This document shows positions 32,470-41,378 of a DNA stretch of 64,000 nt, piece after piece (position 1 is the first letter of the stretch; each line of letters begins with the position of its first letter). Under the pieces are notes generated by a model that saw only the letters and a list, made by a program, of their open reading frames with translations, was not told the DNA's origin and did not search any database. The position numbers and the translations under genes were made by a program. Origin of the DNA: Promicromonospora iranensis (GTDB lineage Bacteria; Actinomycetota; Actinomycetes; Actinomycetales; Cellulomonadaceae); contig NZ_JAJQQP010000010.1 of assembly GCF_028994805.1 (NCBI RefSeq), positions 124,001 to 188,000 on the forward strand. Reading direction: 5' to 3'.

Positions 32470-32862
32470 TCAGCGCAGGCGGTCCGCGTGCTTCTGCGCC
32501 AGGGCCGGCGGTGCCGTGGCGAGCCAGGCGTCCACCAGGGCCTCCCCCAGCTCGTCCTCGCCGACCACGTCGAGCTGGATCAGCAGCCCGGCGAAACCGT
32601 CGAAGTGCTGGATCGTGAAGAAGCCCGGCCGCCCTTCCGCCAGGATCGCCTCCTTCTCGCCCAGGTCCTCGACGCGGACGCCGACGATCGGGCCTTCCGG
32701 CACCGGGTCGTCCCCGTACCGCTTGAGATCGGCCTGGGTGAACGGGCGCTCCCAGGCGAACGCCTTGCGCCACACGGACCAGGCGCGATGGCGGTAGCTC
32801 GTACCCTCGGAGGCCTCGGGCAGCGCGAGGGCGAGCCGGGCGACGTCGTCGTAGGTGGCCAC
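32470..32862 (-). CDS. MmcQ/YjbR-family protein
   Basis: The 130-residue product has the YjbR-like layout: [36 protein letters not shown], then [62 protein letters not shown]. The fold resembles a double-wing domain and is often annotated as DNA-binding, but no function is established. The start is GTG with GGAG close upstream. Confidence 0.82.
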   Translation of the reverse strand: MATYDDVARLALALPEASEGTSYRHRAWSVWRKAFAWERPFTQADLKRYGDDPVPEGPIVGVRVEDLGEKEAILAEGRPGFFTIQHFDGFAGLLIQLDVVGEDELGEALVDAWLATAPPALAQKHADRLR

Positions 32863-32986
32863 GTCTCCACGGTAGCCGGAACGGTTCCGAACGGTCGGTA
32901 GACCACCGGCCGGCTAGCGGTAGGGTGGGCGCGGTACCTGGGACGGGCCGTTTCAGGTAAGACGTTGACACGACGAGGTGACTCCC

Positions 32987-34099
32987 ATGCGCATCGGATT
33001 CCAGACCGGTTACTGGTCCCGCAGGCCCCCGAAGGGCATCCAGCAGTTCATCGTGGCCGCCGACCGGCTCGGCCTCGACTCGGTCTGGACGGCCGAGGCC
33101 TACGGCTCCGACGCCTTCTCGCCGCTGGCCTGGTGGGGCTCCCGCACCAGGAACGTGCGGCTGGGCACGGGCATCGCCCAGCTGTCGGCCCGCACGCCGA
33201 CGGCGACCGCCATGCAGGCGCTCACGATGGACCACCTGTCCAAGGGCCGGTTCGTGCTCGGGCTCGGTGCCTCCGGGCCGCAGGTCGTCGAGGGCTGGTA
33301 CGGCCAGCCGTACAAGCGGCCGCTGGCCCGCACGCGCGAGTACGTCGACATCGTGCGGCAGGTCATGCGCCGCGAGGCGCCGGTGACCCACGACGGTTCC
33401 TTCTACCAGCTGCCGCTGCCCGCCGAGGCACCCGGCGCGATGGGTCTGGGCAAGGCGCTCAAGCCGACGGTGCACCCGTTCCGGCCGGAGATCCCCATCG
33501 TGCTCGCCGCGCAGGGCCCCAAGAACGTGGCTCTCGCCGCCGAGATCGCCGACGGCTGGATGGCCGGCTTCTACGCGCCCCGCATGGACGACGAGTTCCG
33601 CGCGCTGCTCGCCGAGGGCTTCGACGTCCGCGCGGAGGAACGTTCGCCGGCCGACGGGTTCGAGGTCGCGGCCACGGTCCCCGTCGTCGTGCGGGACGAC
33701 GTCGAGGCCGCCGCCGACGTCATCCGCCCCCACATCGCCCTCTACGCGGGCGGGATGGGCACCAAGGAGGCGAACTTCCACAAGCAGTCGCTCGACCGGC
33801 TCGGCTACCAGGAGCCGCTCGACAAGGTGCAGGAGCTGTACCTCGCCGGGCGCAAGGAGGAGGCGGCCGCGGCGGTCCCGACGCAGCTCGTGGAGGAGAT
33901 CGCGTTGGTCGGGCCGATCGACAAGATCCGCCGCGAGCTGCCGACCTGGGAGCGCACGGCGATCACGACCATGCTCGTCCAGGGTGACCCGGCATCGATG
34001 CTGGCGCTGCTGTCGGCGTCGCAGGACTCGTCGCTCGGCGGCCGGGTCCGCTCGACGACGGGTGCGCTGCTCTCCCGCGTAGCCCCTAAAAAGATCTGA
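32987..34099 (+). CDS. LLM-class (luciferase-like, probably F420-dependent) oxidoreductase
   Basis: The ATG at 32987 follows GAGGTG and gives 370 residues. The luciferase-like TIM barrel is clear: MRIGFQTGYW, AADRLGLDSVWTAEAYGSDAFSPLAWWG, NVRLGTGIAQLSARTPTATAMQALTMDHLSKGRFVLGLGASGPQVVEGWYG, and PIVLAAQGPKNVALAAEIADGWMAGFYAPRM. The Ser-Gly-Pro loop and the Glu in TAEAYG are typical of actinobacterial F420-using members. The substrate is unknown. The transcript ends in the palindromic repeat at 34111. Confidence 0.88.
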   Translation: MRIGFQTGYWSRRPPKGIQQFIVAADRLGLDSVWTAEAYGSDAFSPLAWWGSRTRNVRLGTGIAQLSARTPTATAMQALTMDHLSKGRFVLGLGASGPQVVEGWYGQPYKRPLARTREYVDIVRQVMRREAPVTHDGSFYQLPLPAEAPGAMGLGKALKPTVHPFRPEIPIVLAAQGPKNVALAAEIADGWMAGFYAPRMDDEFRALLAEGFDVRAEERSPADGFEVAATVPVVVRDDVEAAADVIRPHIALYAGGMGTKEANFHKQSLDRLGYQEPLDKVQELYLAGRKEEAAAAVPTQLVEEIALVGPIDKIRRELPTWERTAITTMLVQGDPASMLALLSASQDSSLGGRVRSTTGALLSRVAPKKI

Positions 34100-34110
34100 C
34101 CCGCGCGCCC

Positions 34111-34173
34111 CGTTGAGTGCTGGGTATTTGTGCGTTCAGGGCTCTCGAACCAACAAATAGCCAGCACTCAACG
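34111..34173. repeat. Palindromic repeat, TTGAGTGCTGG family (copy 2)
   Basis: The arms 34111-34137 and 34147-34173 begin CGTTGAGTGCTGG and pair over 27 positions with three mismatches; the inner motif is TATTTGT. The repeat fills the space between convergent genes and could serve as a terminator for both. Confidence 0.85.
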
Positions 34174-34178
34174 AGGGT

Positions 34179-35762
34179 TTACGGCAGGAGGGTGATGCGG
34201 CCCTCCGTCGCGACGTTGATCGTGGCGAGGGTGCGGGCGTGGTCCGCGATCACCTCGGCGTCGACCGGGGCGTCCCCGATCGGCACGAGCACCTCGGCGT
34301 CGGCGAACCCGCTGACGCCGTCGCCGCCCCCGGCCACGTACGCGGTCACAGCGACCGTGTACGTGGCGTCCGGGTCGAGCGGTGCGCCGCCGATGCTGAC
34401 CTCGCGCACGCGCGAGCCGACCGCGGCGCTCGGCGCGTAGGCGTACGCCATGCCGGAGACCTGCGGGAAGCCCCCGCCGGCGTCCTGCACACGGGAGACC
34501 GCGTCCTCGAGCGACTGCCGCAGGCCCGCGCCGCTGACCCGCACGTTCAGCACCCGGTTGGCGAACGGGGCGATCGAGTAGGCGTCGCGGAGCGTGAAGT
34601 CGGGCCCCGGCGCCTCGGCCCGCAGCCCGCCGCCGTTCACCCAGCCGACGTCGGCCCCGTGCCGCTCACGGAACGCGTCGGCGACGAAGTTGCCCAGCGC
34701 CGTCTCCTGGGACCGGCTGACCTGGCCCGGGTTCAGCAGCGACGTCCGCACGTCGGCGAGCACCTCGGACAGCCGCTCGTCCATCTCGGCCGCGTAGCGC
34801 TCCTCGACCTCACGCAGCGCGGGGTCCGGCGCAACCGTGTGGTCCACCTCGATCACCGACGGTGTCACCGCGTGCTCGCCGCGCCGCTTGGTGATGTCCA
34901 GGCGGATCAGCGAGCCGATGTTCCCCTCGGACGCCATGAGCGGCACGTCGCCCTCGTACTCGATCACGGAGTCGTACTCGGCCATCTCCTCGCCGAACAC
35001 GGCGTCCAGCTCCGGGACGGCCCGCACCAGCTGGTGGTTCTCGGCCATGGGGTACTGCGTGACGGCCACGACGACGTCGGCCTTCGCGTACTCCTTCAGG
35101 TCGGCGACGGCGGCGCGTGCCGCAGCTATCGGGTCGCCCTCGACGAGGTCCCCGGCAGCCGACGTCGTCTCGATCGCGTCCGTGAGACCGACGAACCCGA
35201 CGCGGACCTTGCCCACCCGCTGCACGGCCCAGGTGCCGCCCTCGACGAAGGGTGTCCCGTCGGGCGTGGTCAGGTTCGACGTGATCCACGGGAAGTCGGA
35301 CGCCGCGACGAGCTCGCGCGCGTGGTCGACGCCGAAGTCGAAGTCGTGCTGCCCGAAGTTCGCCAGGTCGACGCCGACGTCGTTGAGCGCCTCGACCATC
35401 GGCACGCCCTTGTACAGGCCGCCGAAGAGCGTGCCGCCTGCGAGGTCGCCGCCGAAGACGACGGCGGTCGCCGGGTTCTGCTCCTCGACGGTACGCACCG
35501 CGGTGGCCAGCCGGGCGACCCCGCCACGGTCCTGCCCACCGGTCACCACCGGGCCGATCTCGTGCGCGTCGTGGAAGTACAGGAGCGTCGCGGAGTGCTT
35601 GGCGCGATCAGCAGCTGAGCCGGCGGCCTGGTCCGCGGCAGGGTCCGCGGCGGGGTCCGCGGCGGGGTCCGCGGCGGCGGGCGGCAGGCCCGACGCGGCC
35701 AGGCCGGACACGAGCAGCAGGGTTCCGAGAGCCCTGGTGATGCGGGTGAGGGGGCGGTGCAT
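34179..35762 (-). CDS. Secreted 5'-nucleotidase/UshA-like metallophosphatase homologue, metal site degenerate
   Basis: The product has 527 residues: signal peptide (RALGTLLLVSGLAASGLPPAAA), an Ala-Asp-Pro repeat tail, a calcineurin-like domain and a C-terminal 5'-nucleotidase domain (ETALGNFVADAFRERHGADVGWVNGGGLRAEAPGPDFTLRDAYSIAPFANRVL). The metal site departs from the family: DAHE and GGDLAGG are kept, but GNHEFD reads GQHDFD, the next ligand His is Gln (VAVTQYPMAENH), and the GHxH-type motif is missing (FGEEMAEYD). It may bind nucleotide without normal catalysis or use an altered site. The start is ATG 35762; a longer frame upstream is rejected because it buries the signal peptide. Confidence 0.85.
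   Translation of the reverse strand: MHRPLTRITRALGTLLLVSGLAASGLPPAAADPAADPAADPAADQAAGSAADRAKHSATLLYFHDAHEIGPVVTGGQDRGGVARLATAVRTVEEQNPATAVVFGGDLAGGTLFGGLYKGVPMVEALNDVGVDLANFGQHDFDFGVDHARELVAASDFPWITSNLTTPDGTPFVEGGTWAVQRVGKVRVGFVGLTDAIETTSAAGDLVEGDPIAAARAAVADLKEYAKADVVVAVTQYPMAENHQLVRAVPELDAVFGEEMAEYDSVIEYEGDVPLMASEGNIGSLIRLDITKRRGEHAVTPSVIEVDHTVAPDPALREVEERYAAEMDERLSEVLADVRTSLLNPGQVSRSQETALGNFVADAFRERHGADVGWVNGGGLRAEAPGPDFTLRDAYSIAPFANRVLNVRVSGAGLRQSLEDAVSRVQDAGGGFPQVSGMAYAYAPSAAVGSRVREVSIGGAPLDPDATYTVAVTAYVAGGGDGVSGFADAEVLVPIGDAPVDAEVIADHARTLATINVATEGRITLLP
35629..35676. repeat. 12-bp tandem repeat inside the nucleotidase-like gene
   Basis: GGGTCCGCGGCG occurs three times exactly (35641-35676) and once imperfectly just before. 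It encodes the repeated Pro-Ala-Ala-Asp after the signal peptide. Copy number may vary between strains. Confidence 0.85.
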
Positions 35763-35902
35763 GGCAGTACCTCCGACGGCGGATCCGATTCGGCTCGGCA
35801 CGCTAGCGGGCGGCCGTGAACGGCACGGTTCCCCGGGCGTGAACGATGGGTGACTCCGGCCGCGGGTGACTCGCGGCACGGCGGCTCCGCCCGAGAAACC
35901 GC

Positions 35903-36334
35903 TCAGGCGTCGGCCGGGCCCGGCGGCTCGTCCTCGGGGAACCAGACCGCCCGGCGCAGGTTCACGCGGCGTCCGTCCCGGGACAGCGGGCAGCCCTCGG
36001 CGCGCAGAGCATCCAGCGCCTCGGTCAGGTGGTGCTGCGGCGGGGAGCCGGCGGCGTTGACGACGCGCCACCACGGGACGCGGTCGCCATACGGGTCGGC
36101 GCCGTCGAGGTCGGCGTCGTCGTCCGGGACCAGGTGCGCGTAACGGTCCCCGGAACCGGCCATGACGCTCCCGACCTGACGTGGCCCGCCGCGGCCGAGC
36201 CGCTCGCCCACGATCTCCGCGATCAGCCCGTAGGTCATGGCGCGGCCGGACGGGATGCGCCGGACGACGTCGAGCACGGCGGCGGCGTACTCCTCGACGT
36301 CGGTGAGCGGGGTTCCGGGCGGCGAGTCGGTCAC
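35903..36334 (-). CDS. Alkyltransferase-like protein (MGMT fold without the catalytic Cys)
   Basis: From the GTG at 36334 the product has 143 residues. It has the DNA-binding part of O6-alkylguanine-DNA alkyltransferase (VLDVVRRIPSGRAMTYGLIAEIVGERLGRGGPRQVGSVMAGSG), but the active-site PCHRV is replaced by PWWRVVNAAG. Such ATL proteins bind alkylated guanines and hand them to nucleotide excision repair instead of repairing them directly. A final basic patch (GRRVNLRRAVWF) matches the family. It is divergent from the Eis-like gene, with an 88-base gap. Confidence 0.88.
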   Translation of the reverse strand: MTDSPPGTPLTDVEEYAAAVLDVVRRIPSGRAMTYGLIAEIVGERLGRGGPRQVGSVMAGSGDRYAHLVPDDDADLDGADPYGDRVPWWRVVNAAGSPPQHHLTEALDALRAEGCPLSRDGRRVNLRRAVWFPEDEPPGPADA

Positions 36335-36422
36335 GGGTGCGATCGTAGACGGAGCCGGCTGAACGCGATCAGCCCGTGGCCGTGCACGGGAATGTGCTTG
36401 CGGCGGGTGCGACGATCGCATC

Positions 36423-37739
36423 ATGGCACTCCCCCAGATCGCCCTGCCCGCGGGCTACCGCTGGCGCACGCTGACGCCCGCCGACCGCCGCCTCGTGACC
36501 GAGCTGGACACCTGGGCGTTCCCGTCGGGGACCTCCCACGACGACCTCGATGCCGCGCCGTCACCACTGACCTGGGACCGCGCGATCGCGATCGAGGCGG
36601 ACGGGTCCGAGGGCCTGGTGGCGATGCACGCGTCGTACCCGTTCGGACACTTCCCCGTGCCCGGGGCAGAGCTGCCGACGGCGGGCCTGACCTGGGTGGG
36701 CGTACACCCCCAGCACCGTCGGCGCGGTCTGCTGACGGCGATGATCGACCTGCACCTCACACGCTCCTCCGAGCGTGGCGAACCGCTGAGCGCCCTGTTC
36801 GCCGCCGAGGCCGCGATCTACGGCCGGTTCGGCTACGGCCACGCCGCCGACGACCTGCGTCTGGACATCCCGCGCGGCGCGGCCCTGCGGGACGTGCCGG
36901 GCGCGGAGCGGCACACGGTCCGGGTCGAGATCGCTGCCCGGGAGCGGCACGGCGTGCTCGTGGACCGCCTGCACCGCGCGGCCGGCGCCGCACCGACCGG
37001 CGTACCGGGGATCAACCGGCCCGGCTGGGTGACACGCGAGACCGAGGAGCTGCAGGCCGTGCTCTGGGACGACTCCCCCGCGCACCGCGGCGGCCGCGAG
37101 TCCCGGCGCATCATGATCGTCGAGCTCGACGGCGAGCCCCGCGGCTACGTGACGTTCCGCCGCTCCCTGGCCTGGGAGCCCACGGGCCCGCGCGGGCGGG
37201 TCGACGCCGGTGAGGTCGTCGCGGTCGACGCCGCCGCCGCCCGCGCCCTGTGGGGCGCGCTGCTCGACCTCGACCTGACGAACGAGGTCACACCGTTCAC
37301 CCTGCCCGTCGACGACGTCGTCACGCAGCTCCTCGTGAACCTGCGCGCCGCAGCACCCCGCACCCCGGACAACCTCTGGGTCCGGCTGGTCGACGTCGCC
37401 GCGGCGCTCGCCGGGCGCCGGTACGCGGCCGACGTCGACGTGACGATCAAGGTCACCGACGCCCGGCTGCCCGCGAACGCGGGTGTCTACCGGCTCCGGG
37501 CGGAGGCCTTCGGGCCGGCGTCGGTGGAGCGCGTCGACCCGGAGTTCGAGGCCCCTGAGCTGTCGCTCGACGTGCGCGAGCTGGGCGCCGCCTACCTCGG
37601 CGGCACGTCGCTCGCGGCACTGGCGGCCGCGGGCCTCGTCACCGAGCACCGCCGTCAGGGACAGCAGACGAGCGCGCTCGCCCGCGCGAGCACGGCGTTC
37701 GGCTGGCCGGTCGCGCCCGGATCGTCCTGGGTCTTCTGA
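36423..37739 (+). CDS. Eis-like GNAT acetyltransferase (three-domain, with sterol-carrier-like C-terminus)
   Basis: The 438-residue product fits the Eis family: N-terminal GNAT domain with VGVHPQHRRRGLLTAMIDLHL (acetyl-CoA loop) and ALFAAEAAIYGRFGYGHA, a second GNAT-like domain (RESRRIMIVELDGEPRGYVTF, WGALLDLDLTNEVT) and an SCP2-like C-terminal domain ending in SSWVF. The C-terminal carboxylate is part of the active site in Eis. Mycobacterial Eis acetylates aminoglycosides and is under WhiB7 control; no AT-rich WhiB7 patch is seen upstream of this gene. Confidence 0.88.
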   Translation: MALPQIALPAGYRWRTLTPADRRLVTELDTWAFPSGTSHDDLDAAPSPLTWDRAIAIEADGSEGLVAMHASYPFGHFPVPGAELPTAGLTWVGVHPQHRRRGLLTAMIDLHLTRSSERGEPLSALFAAEAAIYGRFGYGHAADDLRLDIPRGAALRDVPGAERHTVRVEIAARERHGVLVDRLHRAAGAAPTGVPGINRPGWVTRETEELQAVLWDDSPAHRGGRESRRIMIVELDGEPRGYVTFRRSLAWEPTGPRGRVDAGEVVAVDAAAARALWGALLDLDLTNEVTPFTLPVDDVVTQLLVNLRAAAPRTPDNLWVRLVDVAAALAGRRYAADVDVTIKVTDARLPANAGVYRLRAEAFGPASVERVDPEFEAPELSLDVRELGAAYLGGTSLAALAAAGLVTEHRRQGQQTSALARASTAFGWPVAPGSSWVF

Positions 37740-37776
37740 CCCACCCACACCCCGACAGGGACATTGCGGTGCCGGG

Positions 37777-38820
37777 TCAGGTCTGGCAGGTGGGGCACCA
37801 GAACAGGTTGCGGCCGGCCAGCTCCTTGATCAGCACTGGCGTGCCGCAGATCCGGCACGGCAGGCCGGCCCGGTGGTAGACGTAGAACGCCTGCTCCGAA
37901 GGCACGGCGCCGGGATCTCCGTCAGCGTTCTGCCGCGTACGACCCCGCCTCACCCGAGGCTGGTCCTCTGCCGGAAGGGTCCCCCCGAGCTCGCGGTGCT
38001 CCGGGCGCGTGGTGACGATCGCTCCCCGCTCGACGCCCTCGCGCATGAGGTCCACGAGGTCGTCCCAGATCGCGCGAACCACCGCGGCGGGCACGTCGCG
38101 GCCAGGTCGCAACGGGTCCACGCCAACCCGGTACAGCACCTCGGCGCGGTAGATGTTCCCCGCCCCGGAGATGACCGATTGATCCATGAGCAGCTGCGCG
38201 ATCGTGACTCTCGATCGGCCGACCGCGGCGATGAAGGTGTCGACGTCGGCGTCGTCCCGGATGGGGTCGGGGCCGAGGCGCGCCTGGACCGTCGTCTTCT
38301 CCTCGGTGGTGATCACCTCGCAGGCCGTGGGGCCGTTGAGATCCGCGACGGCGTGGTCGCCGAGCAGGCGCACGCGGACCTGCCCGCGCGGCTCCGGCGG
38401 GAGCCATTCGCCGCCGCTGGTCGAGCTTGTCGAGCCCTGACTCCCGACCGACCCGCCGACCGGCGGCGTCGTCTCCCGTTCGCCGATCCGCTTGCGCGGC
38501 GCGCCGATCGCGTGCGCCACCTCGGGCGCGTCCGAGGAGCCTGCGAACGTCCACGCGCCGTACAGCCCGAGGTGCACACGGAGCCAGAGGAGGTCAGGCC
38601 CGGAGGCCGCTCCGTCGACCTGATCGTCTGACACATCGGCAGGCACGAACCCCAGGAACAGCTGCTTGCCCCACGCCTCGCTCGCCATCAGGCGGCGCCC
38701 CGAGAGCACGGCGGCGCCGTCGGCGAACCGCCCCTGCGGGCTGCTCAGTCGCAGGACCTGCCCGCCGTAGAGCGAGCCGAACGTCCGCGCGAGGCGGTGG
38801 ACGACGTTCCCCTCAGGCAC
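37777..38820 (-). CDS. Fpg/Nei-family DNA glycosylase/AP lyase
   Basis: The GTG at 38820 starts V-PEGN: after Met removal the Pro is the catalytic N-terminal nucleophile, followed by the catalytic Glu. The product has 347 residues. Also present are the helix-two-turn-helix segment DQSVISGAGNIYRAEVLYRVGVDPLRPG and the zinc finger CRICGTPVLIKELAGRNLFWCPTC. It removes oxidised bases and nicks the strand; it resembles Nei-type endonuclease VIII of actinobacteria. Residues around GSVGSQGSTSSTSGG come from an inserted repeat (38418-38434). The start overlaps the end of rpiB by eight bases, so the two are co-translated. Confidence 0.92.
   Translation of the reverse strand: MPEGNVVHRLARTFGSLYGGQVLRLSSPQGRFADGAAVLSGRRLMASEAWGKQLFLGFVPADVSDDQVDGAASGPDLLWLRVHLGLYGAWTFAGSSDAPEVAHAIGAPRKRIGERETTPPVGGSVGSQGSTSSTSGGEWLPPEPRGQVRVRLLGDHAVADLNGPTACEVITTEEKTTVQARLGPDPIRDDADVDTFIAAVGRSRVTIAQLLMDQSVISGAGNIYRAEVLYRVGVDPLRPGRDVPAAVVRAIWDDLVDLMREGVERGAIVTTRPEHRELGGTLPAEDQPRVRRGRTRQNADGDPGAVPSEQAFYVYHRAGLPCRICGTPVLIKELAGRNLFWCPTCQT
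38418..38434. repeat. Half-copy of the TGGTCGAGCTTGTCGAG repeat inside the glycosylase gene
   Basis: This 17-base match to one arm of the palindrome at 22793-22846 lies in the coding sequence and is read as a Ser/Thr-rich stretch (GSTSSTSG) between two conserved parts of the glycosylase. Confidence 0.7.
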
Positions 38821-39265
38821 GCTTTGCTTCGTAGTCGGCGAGCTGGTCGATGCGGCGCTGGTGCCGCTCGTCGCCGCTGAACGGCTCGGCCACGAAGGCC
38901 TCGACGAAGGACGTCGCCTCCTCCGCCGAGTGCATGCGGCCACCCACGGCGATCACGTTCGCGTCGTTGTGCTGGCGGCCCAGCCTGGCGGTCTCCAGCG
39001 ACCACGCGAGGACGGCGCGGACGCCGGCCACCTTGTTGGCGGCGATCTGCTCCCCGTTGCCGGAGCCGCCGATCACGATGCCGAGCGAGCCCGGCTCGGC
39101 GACGACGGCCTCACCGGCGGAGATGCAGAAGGCGGGGTAGTCGTCCAGGGGGTCGAGCTCGTGGGCTCCGTGGTCGACCACCTCGTGCCCGGCAGTGGTG
39201 AGAAACTGCACCAGGTGCTGCTTGAGGTCGTACCCGGCGTGGTCGGCGGCGATGTGCAGGCGCAT
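38813..39265 (-). CDS. rpiB: Ribose-5-phosphate isomerase B
   Basis: The 150-residue product interconverts ribose-5-phosphate and ribulose-5-phosphate in the pentose phosphate pathway. Marks: MRLHIAADHAGYDLKQHL, VVDHGAHELDPLDDYPAF, IVIGGSGNGEQIAANKVAGVRAVLAW and HNDANVIAVGGRMHSAEEA. In the GGSGNG loop the usual catalytic Cys of many RpiB is Ser, as in the mycobacterial type, which uses a Glu (here in NGEQIA). ATG 39265 is chosen; 39274 is three codons upstream and possible. It is the first gene of a two-gene operon with the glycosylase. Confidence 0.95.
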   Translation of the reverse strand: MRLHIAADHAGYDLKQHLVQFLTTAGHEVVDHGAHELDPLDDYPAFCISAGEAVVAEPGSLGIVIGGSGNGEQIAANKVAGVRAVLAWSLETARLGRQHNDANVIAVGGRMHSAEEATSFVEAFVAEPFSGDERHQRRIDQLADYEAKRA

Positions 39266-39343
39266 GGTGCCCATTCTTCCCCATCCTGGAGGTGGGTCGC
39301 GCAGCGCAAGAACCGGGATGCGAAGGTTGCGTACGCTGGCGCA

Positions 39344-41371
39344 ATGACCACCGACGCCACGGGTCTCACGTCGGGCATCGACCTCGACGCGCTCGACCCC
39401 GCAACCCGACCGCAGGACGACCTGTACCGCCACGTCAACGGGCGGTGGATCGACAGCCACGAGATCCCCGCCGACCGCGCCATGGACGGCGCGTTCCGAG
39501 AGCTCTACGACACGGCAGAGGTGCACGTCCGGGAGATCATCCAGGACGCGCCGACCGGTTCCAAGATCGGCGACCTGTACGCGAGCTTCGTGGACACGGA
39601 GCGCATCGCCGCCCTCGGCACCGCGCCCCTGGACGAGGACTTCGCCCTGATCCGGGACGCCCACGACATGGCGGCCCTGACGCGCGCACTGGGCACGCTG
39701 CAGCGGACGGGCGGCACGGCCGGCGTCCGCTTCTGGGTCGACAACGACGCCACCGACCCGGAGAAGTACGTCGTCTACCTGCGGCAGTCCGGGCTCGGCC
39801 TGCCCGACGAGGCGTACTACCGCGAGGAGCAGTACGCGCCGATCCGCAAGAAGTACCGGCCGCACGTGTCCCGGATGCTGCGCTTCGCGAAGGTCCACGA
39901 GACGTGGGGCATCTCCTGCGACGACGCCGCCAGCCGGGTCTTCGACCTCGAGAAGCGGCTCGCCGCGCACCACTGGGACGTGGTGCGCGACCGCGACGCC
40001 ACCCTCACGTACAACCCGATGACGCTCGCCGACCTCGTCGAGTCGGCGCCCGGCTTCGACTGGGCGGCCTGGGCCGAGGCCCTCGGCGTGCCCGAAGGCG
40101 CCTTCGACCACCTCGTCGTGCGCGAGCCCGGCTACGCGACCGGGTTCGCCGCCCTGTGGCGCGAGCTGTCGGTGCTGGACTGGCAGCTCTGGATGACGTA
40201 CCACGTGATCAGCGCCCGGGCCCCGTACCTGACGGACCAGATCGTCGAGACCAACTTCGACTTCTACGGCCGCACCCTCACCGGTGCCCAGGAGGTGCGC
40301 GAGCGCTGGAAGCGTGGCGTAGCACTCGTCGAGGGCGCGCTCGGCGAGGCAGTCGGAGCCGAGTACGTCGCGCGGCACTTCCCGCCGGCGAACAAGGCCA
40401 GGATGGACCGCCTCGTGGACGCCCTCGTGGTGGCCTACCGCGACTCGATCCAGGGTCTCGACTGGATGACCGACGAGACCAAGGCCAAGGCCCTGACCAA
40501 GCTGGAGAAGTTCACTCCCAAGGTCGGGTACCCCGTGAAGTGGCGCGACTACTCCGGGCTCGAGGTGGACGCGACGGACCTCGTGGGCAACGTCCGGCGG
40601 TCCAACGCGTTCGACCAGGACTACGAGCTGGCGAAGATCGGCAGGCCGCTCGACCGCGACGAGTGGTTCATGACGCCGCAGACCGTCAACGCCTACTACA
40701 ACCCGGGCATGAACGAGATCGTGTTCCCGGCGGCGATCCTGCAGCCCCCGTTCTTCGACCCCGAGGCCGACGACGCCGTGAACTTCGGCGGCATCGGCGG
40801 CGTCATCGGGCACGAGATCGGGCACGGCTTCGACGACCAGGGCTCCAAGTACGACGGCGACGGCCGCCTCGAGGACTGGTGGACCGACGCCGACCGCACC
40901 GAGTTCGAGAAGCGCACGAGCGCGCTCATCGCGCAGTACGACCAGTTCCGCCCGGCGCAGCTCGTGGCGGCCGCTGGCGCGGGGTCCAGTGGCGCGGGGT
41001 CCGACGGCGAGGGTGTCGAGGACGCGCACGTCAACGGCGGTCTCACGATCGGCGAGAACATCGGTGACCTCGGTGGGCTGTCGATCGCGATCAAGGCGTA
41101 CCGGCTCGCGCTCGGCAAGCCCCTGGAGGAGGCACCGGTCATCGACGGCCTGACCGCCCTGGAGCGGATCTTCCTCGGCTGGGCACAGGTGTGGCAGTCC
41201 AAGGGCCGCGACGAGGAGGTGCTGCGCCGTCTCGCGACGGATCCGCACTCCCCCAACGAGTTCCGCTGCAACGGCGTCGTGCGCAACGTGGACGAGTTCT
41301 ACACGACGTACGACGTGCAGCCCGGCGACGCCCTGTACCTCCCCCCGGAGGAGCGCGTCCGAATCTGGTAA
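39344..41371 (+). CDS. M13-family zinc metallopeptidase (neprilysin/PepO-like)
   Basis: The 675-residue product is a cytoplasmic M13 endopeptidase: no signal peptide is present. Zinc site HEIGH at residues 490-494, third ligand in ENIGDLGG (Glu571), substrate-binding NAYYNPGMNEIVFPAAIL, and the C-terminal family end CNGVVRNVDEFYTTYDVQPGDALYLPPEERVRIW. A Gly/Ser/Ala-rich insert (AAGAGSSGAGSDGEG) lies just before the third ligand and is unusual. It probably degrades short peptides, as does the convergent PepN. Confidence 0.93.
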   Translation: MTTDATGLTSGIDLDALDPATRPQDDLYRHVNGRWIDSHEIPADRAMDGAFRELYDTAEVHVREIIQDAPTGSKIGDLYASFVDTERIAALGTAPLDEDFALIRDAHDMAALTRALGTLQRTGGTAGVRFWVDNDATDPEKYVVYLRQSGLGLPDEAYYREEQYAPIRKKYRPHVSRMLRFAKVHETWGISCDDAASRVFDLEKRLAAHHWDVVRDRDATLTYNPMTLADLVESAPGFDWAAWAEALGVPEGAFDHLVVREPGYATGFAALWRELSVLDWQLWMTYHVISARAPYLTDQIVETNFDFYGRTLTGAQEVRERWKRGVALVEGALGEAVGAEYVARHFPPANKARMDRLVDALVVAYRDSIQGLDWMTDETKAKALTKLEKFTPKVGYPVKWRDYSGLEVDATDLVGNVRRSNAFDQDYELAKIGRPLDRDEWFMTPQTVNAYYNPGMNEIVFPAAILQPPFFDPEADDAVNFGGIGGVIGHEIGHGFDDQGSKYDGDGRLEDWWTDADRTEFEKRTSALIAQYDQFRPAQLVAAAGAGSSGAGSDGEGVEDAHVNGGLTIGENIGDLGGLSIAIKAYRLALGKPLEEAPVIDGLTALERIFLGWAQVWQSKGRDEEVLRRLATDPHSPNEFRCNGVVRNVDEFYTTYDVQPGDALYLPPEERVRIW

Positions 41372-41378
41372 CCCCGTC

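Noticed and set aside
35629-35676. CRISPR-like repeats
   Set aside because: The 12-bp units are directly tandem without spacers and encode a simple Pro-Ala-Ala-Asp repeat in the nucleotidase-like protein.
36300-36422. A WhiB7-type promoter before the Eis-like gene
   Set aside because: No AT-rich patch precedes a plausible -35 box in this region.
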